DNA of 12,048 nucleotides, from NCBI GenBank assembly GCA_030043595.1, contig JASHXJ010000083.1, positions 1 to 12,048 of the forward strand, written 5' to 3'. Below, one piece after another: positions 5,852 to 11,075 of this stretch. Within the stretch, counting starts at the first letter, position 1, and each line of letters opens with the position of its first letter. The notes below the pieces were generated by a model that saw nothing but the letters and a program-made list of their open reading frames with translations, was not told the origin of the DNA and ran no database searches. The position numbers and the translations under genes are program-made. The stretch is from Trebonia sp. GTDB taxonomy: Bacteria; Actinomycetota; Actinomycetes; Streptosporangiales; Streptosporangiaceae.

Positions 5852-6871
5852 ATGCCGCACGATTTGTCGGCGCTCCCCAAGGCGCACCTGCACCTGCACC
5901 TGACGGGCGCGATGCGCCACTCGACGATGATCGAGCTCGCGCAGGCGCACGGTGTCGCCCTGCCACCCGCGCTCACGCAGGAGTGGCCGCCTCAGCTGAG
6001 CGCCGCCGATGAGCGCGGGTGGTTCAGGTTCCAGCGCCTGTACGACGTCGCGCGCTCGGTGCTGCACACGCCGGACGAGGTGTACCGGCTGGTCAGGGAG
6101 ACCGCGGAAGACGAGCGGGCGGAAGGCTCGGGCTGGCTGGAGCTGCAGGCCGACCCGTCGGGTTATGCCAGCCGGTTCGGTGGCATCACCGCGTTCACCG
6201 AGCTGCTGCTCGACGCGGCCGCCACCGCCGCCCAGGCGACCGGCGTGGGGATCGCGATCATCATCGCCGCCAACCGGACGAGGCACCCCCTCGACGCCCG
6301 CACCCTGGCACGGCTCGCGGCACAGTTCGCCGGGCGCGGCGTCGTCGGCTTCGGCCTGTCCAACGACGAGCGGCGCGGGCCGGCCGAAGACTTCGAGCGG
6401 GCGTTCCGGATCGCCGGGCAGGCCGGCCTGCTGCTCGTCCCGCACGCGGGCGAGCTGGTCGGGCCGGCCAGCGTCACCGCGACGCTGGACCGGCTGCACG
6501 CCAGCCGGATCGGCCATGGCGTCCGGTCGGTCGAGGACCCCGAGGTCGTCAAGCGGCTCGCCGCCACGGGCGTGACACTGGAGGTCTGCCCGTCCTCCAA
6601 CGTGGCGCTCGGTGTCGCGCCCGGCCCGGCCGCGGTGCCTGTCCGCGTCCTGTTCGAGGCCGGCGTGCCGGTGGCGCTCGGGGCCGATGACCCGCTGCTG
6701 TTCGGGCGGCGGCTGGTCAGGCAGTACGAGATCGCCCGCGATGTGCACGACTTCACCGCGCCTGAGCTGGCCGAGATCGCCCGCATGTCCGTCCTCGGCT
6801 CCGCGGCCCCGCTCGCCGTCCGCGGCCAGCTGCTAGCCGCCATCGACGCCTGGCTGGCCGCGTTAGAGGCT
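5852..6871 (+). CDS. add: Adenosine deaminase family protein (no stop at the expected end)
   Basis: A metal-dependent hydrolase of the adenosine deaminase type, which would convert adenosine to inosine in purine salvage. Landmarks are PKAHLHLHLTGAM (9-21) with metal ligands His14 and His16; VPHAGE (196-201) with a third metal ligand, His198, and the catalytic Glu201; SRIGHGVR (218-225) with His222; EVCPSSNVALGV (244-255); and VALGADDPLLFG (274-285) with Asp279 and Asp280. The usual HLDG is HLTG here, a variant I associate with an actinobacterial subgroup, so the substrate may not be plain adenosine. Family similarity ends near residue 340 (AIDAWLAALEA), a normal length, but the frame has no stop there and stays open to 8266, antisense to murB and a MaoC gene. 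The end given is the domain boundary, not a stop codon. A single-base indel near 6860 would expose TAG at 6864-6866. Confidence 0.85.
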
Positions 6872-7900
6872 GACACCCACCAGGGTCGGCTCGGGTTCCA
6901 GTGTGACGCCGAACGCGGCGCGCACCCCGTCGCGGATTTCCCGCGCCAGCGCGACCAGGTCCGCCGTGGTCGCGCCGCCCGCGTTGACCAGCGCGAGCGT
7001 GTGCTTGGACGACACGCGCGCCCGGCCCGGCACGCCGTACCCCTTGCCGAAGCCCGCGTGCTCGATCAGCCACGCGGCCGGGACCTTGACCCGGCCGCCG
7101 CCCGCGTCGAAACGGGGAACCGGCCCGGGCGCGGCCGCCGCCAGCGCCGCGAACTGCTCCGCGCCGAGGATGGGGTTGACGAAGAAGGAGCCGGCGCTGC
7201 GGCTGTCCGGATCCCCCGGGTCGAGCAGCATCCCCTTGCGTGCCCTTACTTTCAGTACTCCCGAACGAACCTCGCCGACTCCCGCGCGCTGCCCCGTCTG
7301 CATTCCGAGCTCGGACGCCAGCTCGGCGTACTGCACCGGCAGGGAGAGCGCCTGGCGCGCCAGGCGGAACGTCACACCGAGAACCACGTACCGCGGGCCG
7401 GCGCTCTTGAACATGCTGGCGCGGTAGGAGAAGCGGCACTGCTCGTTCGGGATAGTGGTTATGGCGGACGTCAGCCGGTCGAATACCCGCACGGTGGTGA
7501 TGACCTCAGCCACCTCCTGGCCGTACGCGCCGACGTTCTGGATCGGGGTCGCGCCCGCCCGGCCGGGGATGCCGGACAGGCATTCGAGGCCGGCGAGGCC
7601 CTCGGCGACGGTCGCGGCCACCACGTCGTCCCAGTCCTCCCCGGCGGCGGCCGTTACCGCGACATGGCCGTCGCCGTCCCTCGCGTAGCCGATGCCGCGG
7701 GTGCCGATCGCGATGACCGTGCCAGGGAAGCCGTCGTCGGCGATCACCAGGTTGCTACCGCCGCCGATGAGCAGCGTAGGCTCGCCCGCCGCGTCCGCGG
7801 CGCGGACCGCGTCGATGAGACCGGTCTCTGTCGGGGCCGCCACGAAGGCCTTCGCCGGGCCGCCGAGGCCGAGCGTCGTGCATTCCGCCAGATCCGTCAC
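6863..7900 (-). CDS. murB: UDP-N-acetylenolpyruvoylglucosamine reductase (MurB)
   Basis: MurB is the FAD enzyme that reduces UDP-GlcNAc-enolpyruvate with NADPH to UDP-MurNAc in cytoplasmic peptidoglycan precursor synthesis. The protein has 345 residues. The FAD-binding part includes TLGLGGPA (9-16), LLIGGGSNLVIADDGF (43-58) and ECLSGIPGRAGATPIQNVGAYGQE (106-129). The second part has CRFSYRASMFK (155-165) with Tyr159 and Arg160, RSAGSFFVNP (234-243) with the proton-donor Ser238, AWLIEHAGFGKGY (276-288), SSKHTLALVNAGGATT (297-312), and the C-terminal LEPEPTLVG with the catalytic Glu. It is the type I form. The GTG start at 7900 overlaps the TGA of the upstream MaoC gene (GTGA), which indicates translational coupling. 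Confidence 0.97.
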   Translation of the reverse strand: MTDLAECTTLGLGGPAKAFVAAPTETGLIDAVRAADAAGEPTLLIGGGSNLVIADDGFPGTVIAIGTRGIGYARDGDGHVAVTAAAGEDWDDVVAATVAEGLAGLECLSGIPGRAGATPIQNVGAYGQEVAEVITTVRVFDRLTSAITTIPNEQCRFSYRASMFKSAGPRYVVLGVTFRLARQALSLPVQYAELASELGMQTGQRAGVGEVRSGVLKVRARKGMLLDPGDPDSRSAGSFFVNPILGAEQFAALAAAAPGPVPRFDAGGGRVKVPAAWLIEHAGFGKGYGVPGRARVSSKHTLALVNAGGATTADLVALAREIRDGVRAAFGVTLEPEPTLVGVSL

Positions 7901-8266
7901 GGCAGGCGGACGACGGCACGGGCGCGGGTCAGCACCTTCGCCCCGTCGGCACGCGCGGTCAGCTCGACCGCCACCTTATTATCCCCGAGTTTCTCCGCGA
8001 CCGTGCCGCTGACCTCGATGGTCGCGCCCCGGCCGTCGTCGGGGACCGGGACCATGGCGGAGAACCTGACGCCGAACTCGGTGACCGCGCCCGGGTCGCC
8101 CGCCCATTCGGCGACGTACCGGCCGGCCTGCGCCATCGTGTACATGCCGTGCGCGATGACGTCCGGCAGGCCGACGGAGCGGGCGGCCCGCTCATTCCAG
8201 TGGATGACGTTGAAGTCACCGGACGCGCCCGCGTACCGCACCAGGTCCAGGCGCGTGACCTGGTAG
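6872..8266 (+). other. Open run-on frame of the deaminase gene, antisense to murB and the MaoC gene
   Basis: The deaminase frame continues for 465 more codons to TAG at 8264-8266. It is codon-aligned with murB on the opposite strand (the murB TAA reads as Leu TTA), so it can only be closed where murB uses TTA, CTA or TCA codons, which are rare at this GC content. The translated run-on is Arg-rich and resembles no family. I regard it as an artefact of register and base composition rather than protein. Confidence 0.6.
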
Positions 8267-8319
8267 CTCCGGGGCGGTATCTCGGTGCCCGGCTCGACAT
8301 CGTTGTAGGTGATGGCCAT
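7897..8319 (-). CDS. MaoC/HadB-like hot-dog fold (R)-hydratase/dehydratase
   Basis: A 140-residue single hot-dog protein of the MaoC dehydratase family. The hydratase-2 motif is present: YAGASGDFNVIHWNE (29-43) with the catalytic pair Asp35 and His40, followed by VIAHGMYTMA (54-63). In mycobacteria the equivalent HadB is the catalytic subunit of the HadAB 3-hydroxyacyl-ACP dehydratase of fatty acid synthase II. The gene 11 bases upstream encodes the likely non-catalytic partner, in the same rpmG-hadA-hadB order. Whether this organism uses it for long-chain fatty acids or another acyl substrate cannot be told. The ATG at 8319 has only a modest site (AGGCGGAA). The stop overlaps the murB start. 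Confidence 0.9.
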   Translation of the reverse strand: MAITYNDVEPGTEIPPRSYQVTRLDLVRYAGASGDFNVIHWNERAARSVGLPDVIAHGMYTMAQAGRYVAEWAGDPGAVTEFGVRFSAMVPVPDDGRGATIEVSGTVAEKLGDNKVAVELTARADGAKVLTRARAVVRLP

Positions 8320-8330
8320 CGGGGTTCCGC

Positions 8331-8774
8331 CTACCGGCCGCGTTCGACGAGCGTCGACTTCGCCGTGCAGACGTGCTCACCGGCTACGGTGGTTATCTCC
8401 GTGGACGTCACCAGCATCGACATGGCACCGAGCGTCCTGATGGACTCGACCGTGGTCGTTGCGGTCACCACGTCCCCGGCGTGCAGCGGGCGGCTATAGG
8501 TGAAGCTCTGCTCGCCGTGCACGACCATCGAGTAGTCGAGACCGAGGTCCGGCTCCGCTCGCAGGCCGCCCGTGGACCTCGTGCTGATCACGATCGCGAA
8601 CGTGGGCGGCGCGATCACGTCGGGGTAGCCCGCCTGCCGGGCCGCCTCCCGGTCGCGGCAGAGCTCGCTCGGCTCGCCGATCGCGTCGGCGAATTCGGCG
8701 ATCTTGACCCGGCTGACCTCGTAGGGCGCGCCCGGCCCGAAGACCCGGCCGACGTAGTCCTGGTTAAGGGCCAC
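8331..8774 (-). CDS. HadA-like / UPF0336 MaoC N-terminal-type dehydratase subunit
   Basis: A 147-residue hot-dog protein starting MALNQDYVGRVFGPGAPYEV at a GTG, with GGGAG about 11 bases upstream. It belongs to the UPF0336 family, whose mycobacterial member HadA stabilises the acyl chain for HadB. It lacks the Asp-x-Asn-x-x-His catalytic motif, having SELCRDREAARQAGYPDVIAPPTFAIV (36-62) in that region, which agrees with a structural or substrate-binding role. It lies 16 bases after rpmG and 11 bases before the catalytic MaoC gene, so the two probably form a heterodimer made from one transcript. Confidence 0.9.
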   Translation of the reverse strand: MALNQDYVGRVFGPGAPYEVSRVKIAEFADAIGEPSELCRDREAARQAGYPDVIAPPTFAIVISTRSTGGLRAEPDLGLDYSMVVHGEQSFTYSRPLHAGDVVTATTTVESIRTLGAMSMLVTSTEITTVAGEHVCTAKSTLVERGR

Positions 8775-8790
8775 CTGGCGCCGGCTCCCG

Positions 8791-8955
8791 CTAGCGGGTC
8801 TCGCGGTGCGGGCGGTGGCAGCGGCAGTTCGGGCAGAACTTGCTCAGCTCAAGACGGTCCGGGTCGTTGCGCCGGTTCTTCTTCGTGATGTAGTTGCGGT
8901 GCTTGCACTCCTGGCAAGCCAGCGTAATCTTCAGCCGGACCTCGGTGGCAGCCAC
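8791..8955 (-). CDS. rpmG: 50S ribosomal protein L33, zinc-binding form
   Basis: A 54-residue large-subunit protein. It has the complete zinc ribbon of the C+ form: Cys14/Cys17 (ACQEC) and Cys41/Cys44 (FCPNC). The start is GTG at 8955 (MAATEVRLKITLACQEC), with AAAGG at a suitable distance upstream; a longer in-frame extension would run through the tRNA-Met gene and is not credible. L33 paralogues without zinc are known to replace this form under zinc limitation in actinobacteria, so a second copy elsewhere is possible. It heads the hadA-hadB-murB cluster, and tRNA-Met is 78 bases upstream. Confidence 0.96.
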   Translation of the reverse strand: MAATEVRLKITLACQECKHRNYITKKNRRNDPDRLELSKFCPNCRCHRPHRETR

Positions 8956-9033
8956 GGTGCAGTGCCTTTCTACACGAGAGTTGCGTCGGTCAAGGGTACT
9001 TGATGGGGCACCTGATGTGTAACGCGTGCTGGG

Positions 9034-9107
9034 TAGCGGAGGCCGGACTTGAACCGGCGACACAGCGATTATGAGCCGCTTGCTCTGCCTGACTGAGCTA
9101 CTCCGCC
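9034..9107 (-). tRNA. tRNA-Met (anticodon CAT, elongator type)
   Basis: A full cloverleaf of 74 bases. The acceptor GGCGGAG pairs with CTCCGCT including a G-U at the end, the anticodon loop is CTCATAA, and the T arm contains TTCAAGT. The discriminator is A and the CCA is not encoded (CCC follows). The paired 1-72 position and the absence of the three-GC anticodon stem favour elongator over initiator. It is co-oriented with rpmG. A weak TAGCCT -10 lies 15 bases upstream. Confidence 0.93.
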
Positions 9108-9179
9108 ATCGCGACCATGTAAGGCTACCCGATCCCGCGTGTGCGCGTGCGTGCTGCGCCGCCGGCGGGCGGCGGGCGG

Positions 9180-9274
9180 TTTTCCACAGCCGGGCCCGGA
9201 GCGTCCACCGCCAGATCCCCGTAAAGCCGGGCATATCCACACGCCCGTTACCGGCTGTACACAGATTTTCCACA
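9180..9274 (+). promoter_or_regulatory. Cluster of four DnaA-box-like 9-mers
   Basis: Four 9-mers in the same orientation resemble DnaA boxes: TTTTCCACA (9180-9188), ATATCCACA (9233-9241), CTGTACACA (9255-9263) and TTTTCCACA (9266-9274). Two fit TTWTNCACA exactly and the others differ by one or two bases. Start-to-start distances are 53, 22 and 11 bases, close to whole helical turns. The 234-base gap between tRNA-Met and the next gene contains nothing else I recognise except a weak CGGGCA/TGCCCG inverted repeat near 9292-9318. Function is unknown; there is no dnaA or dnaN here. Confidence 0.5.
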
Positions 9275-9341
9275 GGGCTTCCTGAACGCGGCCGGGCAGT
9301 GGCGTAGCGGCGTTGCCCGCTGGGCAGCGGTTAGTCGTGGG

Positions 9342-10136
9342 TCATGTGACCGCCGGTGCCGCGACGGGCGGCAGGCCGGTGATCGGGCCGCCGGTCGTGA
9401 TTCCCGGGCTGGTTACCACGGTCTCGATGAACGCCCCGGAGACCGGGGTCGTCGGGTTATGGTACTGGTAATGCGTACGGAAGAACCCGCGAAAATGTCC
9501 CGGCGGATTATTGGACATCGTAAGCTGCGTGGCGTGCGTCGGATTACCGATATTCAGGCTGATTGTATTGTCGTCGCCGATGTAATCCGGGTCGTATATG
9601 TGTATGGTCAGGTCGGTGCCGTTGAGGTCATACCCCCAGGCCAGGACCTGATGACACTGCCCGAGATTTTCTATTCCGGTGAGGAAGCCCACGAATGGCG
9701 GCTGCTGGCCGGAGACCAGGCCGAGGGCCGAGGGCAGCCCTGAATCCAGGTCTTGCTTGATCGTCGGCCATTCCTCGGTGATCTCGTGCCAGGCGACGCC
9801 GTGGCCGAGGAAGGTGTCCCCGTCGGACATCTGGATCCACGACAGGTAGTGGGTGACGTCGGCCGGGTCGAAGCTGTTCGTCAGCCGCGCGACGATGTAG
9901 TTGAACAGCGGCGTGCCCTCGGCGGGATTCTGCGTTGTCGGCGGCGGCAGCAGGCGGGCCTGATAGAGGTCATTGACGGTGTAGGCCATGCCACCGCATA
10001 GTCCCTCGCTCGCATTACCAAGGGTCACATTCTCGCCGAGGATGTCGATGGTGTAGTTCGGCTCCGACGGCCAGCTGTTGGTGAAATGAAGTCCGTTCCT
10101 GCTCGGCAGGAACATGGGCACGCGCACGCTAACCAT
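9342..10136 (-). CDS. Hypothetical protein with papain-like Cys/His/Asp pattern
   Basis: I do not recognise a named family. The 264-residue protein (from ATG 10136) shows the order expected of a papain-like or C39-like thiol hydrolase fold. EGLCGGMAYTVNDLY (44-58) has Cys47 at a helix start, GQCHQVLAWGYD (159-170) has His162 before a beta strand, and IHIYDPDYIGDDN (178-190) has Asp182. There is no signal peptide, membrane segment or metal motif, and the tail is a Gly/Pro/Thr-rich low-complexity stretch. A TTG at 10163 would add 9 residues, but CGGGAG (10146-10151) fits the ATG, and the candidate promoter would start transcription too close to the TTG. G+C is clearly lower than neighbours (28 of 60 bases at 9541-9600), suggesting acquisition. 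Catalysis is inferred, not shown. Confidence 0.8.
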   Translation of the reverse strand: MVSVRVPMFLPSRNGLHFTNSWPSEPNYTIDILGENVTLGNASEGLCGGMAYTVNDLYQARLLPPPTTQNPAEGTPLFNYIVARLTNSFDPADVTHYLSWIQMSDGDTFLGHGVAWHEITEEWPTIKQDLDSGLPSALGLVSGQQPPFVGFLTGIENLGQCHQVLAWGYDLNGTDLTIHIYDPDYIGDDNTISLNIGNPTHATQLTMSNNPPGHFRGFFRTHYQYHNPTTPVSGAFIETVVTSPGITTGGPITGLPPVAAPAVT

Positions 10137-10176
10137 CTCGACCCGCTCCCGAATGGCAGTCAACTAGTGTCACCCG

Positions 10177-10206
10177 GTCTTACACGAGACGCGATCCATC
10201 TGTAAA
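10177..10206 (-). promoter_or_regulatory. Candidate promoter for the papain-like gene
   Basis: TTTACA (10201-10206) and TAAGAC (10177-10182) on the minus strand are separated by 18 bases. Transcription would begin near 10170, about 34 bases before the ATG at 10136 and only a few bases before the alternative TTG. Confidence 0.45.
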
Positions 10207-10298
10207 GGGCGCGCCGGCGTGACGCACGTTGCGCTGCCGCCGGGAAGGACCCCGCCGGGCGGGCCGCCCCCGTCCTGCACTGGGAAGAGATACCTTGA

Positions 10299-10332
10299 AT
10301 GCCTGAATCTCAAGTTGAGACATTTCGGGCAT
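10299..10332. repeat. Small imperfect inverted repeat
   Basis: ATGCCTGAA (10299-10307) pairs with TTCGGGCAT (10324-10332) apart from one T/G position. Nested inside is the palindrome TCTCAA-G-TTGAGA (10308-10320), with a 3-base bulge on the right. It lies immediately next to the larger inverted repeat. Confidence 0.55.
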
Positions 10333-10335
10333 GCT

Positions 10336-10389
10336 CGTTAACGTGAAGGGTTATCCGTCCCCCAGCTCCGATAACTCTTCACGCTAACG
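10336..10389. repeat. 20-bp near-perfect inverted repeat with 14-base spacer
   Basis: The left arm (10336-10355) and right arm (10370-10389) match at 18 of 20 positions as an inverted repeat. As RNA (plus sense) one of the two mismatches becomes a G-U pair, leaving one A-C mismatch. The arms are AT-rich relative to their surroundings and no T-tract follows on either strand. It sits between divergent genes, so it is not an ordinary terminator of a visible gene. Confidence 0.75.
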
Positions 10390-10516
10390 GGCCCGCGGCG
10401 CCGCCCGCTCCCGCTGGGGCGCGCGACGCGATGATGCCGGGGACGCAGCCGGCGTACGCGGGTGCACCGCCCACCTCGCGCACCAGGGTCCCCGTCATGA
10501 ACGCCGGGAAGCCCCT

Positions 10517-10540
10517 GTTACCACCCTGAGATCCGGGTAA
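10517..10540 (+). promoter_or_regulatory. SigB-type stress promoter candidate
   Basis: GTTA (10517-10520), a 14-base spacer and GGGTAA (10535-10540) resemble the GTTT-N14/15-GGGTAT pattern of actinobacterial SigB/SigF-family promoters. Transcription would start near 10547, with GGGAG (10571-10575) as ribosome binding site for the ATG at 10581. The octamer CCTGTTAC occurs here (10514-10521) and again at 10561-10568. Confidence 0.4.
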
Positions 10541-10580
10541 GAACTGTGGCTGTAGGGATACCTGTTACTCGGGAGATTTC

Positions 10581-10994
10581 ATGGCAGAGAAGAAGCCGAT
10601 GGTTATGTACGCCGCATCCTACGAGAGCGTCCAGGCTGCGCTGGGGGCGCTGAGCGCCATCGAGCAGCTGCGCAAGGACGAGATGATCGGCTCGTACGAC
10701 GCGGCGGTGATCGACAAGGAGAACGGCAAGCCCCACATCGTCAAGCGGATGGACCGTCCCCGCATGCACGTCATCCCCGAGGCACTGGGCGGCGGCACAC
10801 TGCCCAGGAAGGAGCTCAAGGAGGCGGCGCAGCAACTCACCGCCGATGAGGCGGGGCTGATCGCGGTCGGCGAGCCAACGATTGACCAGGGGGTCAGCAA
10901 GGCGCTGGCGACGGCCTCCAAGGTGGTAAAGCGCTCTGTGGACGCCACCGCCGACGAAATCACCAGCGAGCTCCAGGAGGCACTGAAGAGCTAG
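10581..10994 (+). CDS. Small soluble protein resembling DUF1269
   Basis: A 137-residue protein beginning MAEKKPMVMYAASYESVQAAL. The first half resembles DUF1269 proteins: an initial beta strand, a helix with ALGALSAIEQLRKDEM (21-36), then YDAAVIDKENGKPHIVKR (39-56). The C-terminal third (EAGLIAVGEPTIDQGVSKAL, 90-109, and DEITSELQEALK) also fits. The glycine-rich, often membrane-associated segment typical of DUF1269 is missing; a shorter basic linker, PRKELKEAAQQLTADE, takes its place. The protein is therefore probably cytosolic. DUF1269-type proteins have no established biochemical function but are often stress-associated, which agrees with the SigB-like promoter upstream. The ATG at 10581 has GGGAG 5 bases upstream. 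A clear terminator follows. The family assignment is from memory and moderate. Confidence 0.85.
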   Translation: MAEKKPMVMYAASYESVQAALGALSAIEQLRKDEMIGSYDAAVIDKENGKPHIVKRMDRPRMHVIPEALGGGTLPRKELKEAAQQLTADEAGLIAVGEPTIDQGVSKALATASKVVKRSVDATADEITSELQEALKS

Positions 10995-11003
10995 GCCTGC
11001 CGC

Positions 11004-11030
11004 GGCGTCGCTCGGCCGCCGAGCGACGCC
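11004..11030 (+). terminator. Hairpin terminator after the DUF1269-like gene
   Basis: A perfect 12-bp stem (11004-11015 with 11019-11030) with a 3-base loop begins 9 bases after the stop codon. No U-tract follows, as is common in actinobacteria. It separates the small gene from the kinase gene. Confidence 0.8.
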
Positions 11031-11063
11031 GGCCATTATGGTCTCCGTGCCCGGCTTACTGTC

Positions 11064-11069
11064 TATTAT
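11064..11069 (+). promoter_or_regulatory. -10 element of a leaderless kinase transcript
   Basis: TATTAT lies six bases before the kinase ATG at 11076, and there is no ribosome binding site. This spacing would place the transcription start at the start codon. I find no good -35. Confidence 0.45.
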
Positions 11070-11075
11070 CCTGCT

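Larger units (their letters stand above)
10164..10580. other. Divergent intergenic region with inverted repeats and promoters
   Basis: These 417 bases between two outward-facing genes hold no convincing gene. From left to right they contain a candidate promoter for the minus-strand hypothetical gene (10177-10206), a GC-rich stretch, a small AT-rich hairpin (10299-10332), a 20-bp imperfect inverted repeat (10336-10389), another GC-rich stretch, and a SigB-type promoter (10517-10540) for the plus-strand gene. Confidence 0.7.

Noticed and set aside
4481..6748. A 755-codon minus-strand open frame opposite the aminotransferase and deaminase genes
   Set aside because: It overlaps two clearly recognised genes and the tRNA-Trp gene, and its His/Arg/Gly-rich translation has no domain pattern.
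8967..8993. Promoter TTGACC/TAGAAA directly upstream of rpmG
   Set aside because: The -35 match is fair but the spacer is only 15 bases and the -10 is poor; rpmG may simply be read from the tRNA-Met promoter.
9180..9274. Chromosomal origin (oriC) at the DnaA-box-like cluster
   Set aside because: Actinobacterial oriC lies between dnaA and dnaN with many more boxes and an AT-rich unwinding region; none of these is present here.
10336..10389. The 20-bp inverted repeat as an intrinsic terminator
   Set aside because: It lies upstream of both flanking genes, has no T-tract on either side, and no gene is transcribed into it.
10431..10529. A 32-codon plus-strand frame starting ATG ATG CCG in the divergent intergenic region
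   Set aside because: No ribosome binding site, it overlaps the SigB-like promoter, its translation is a Pro-rich mix with no pattern, and a frame this short is expected by chance.
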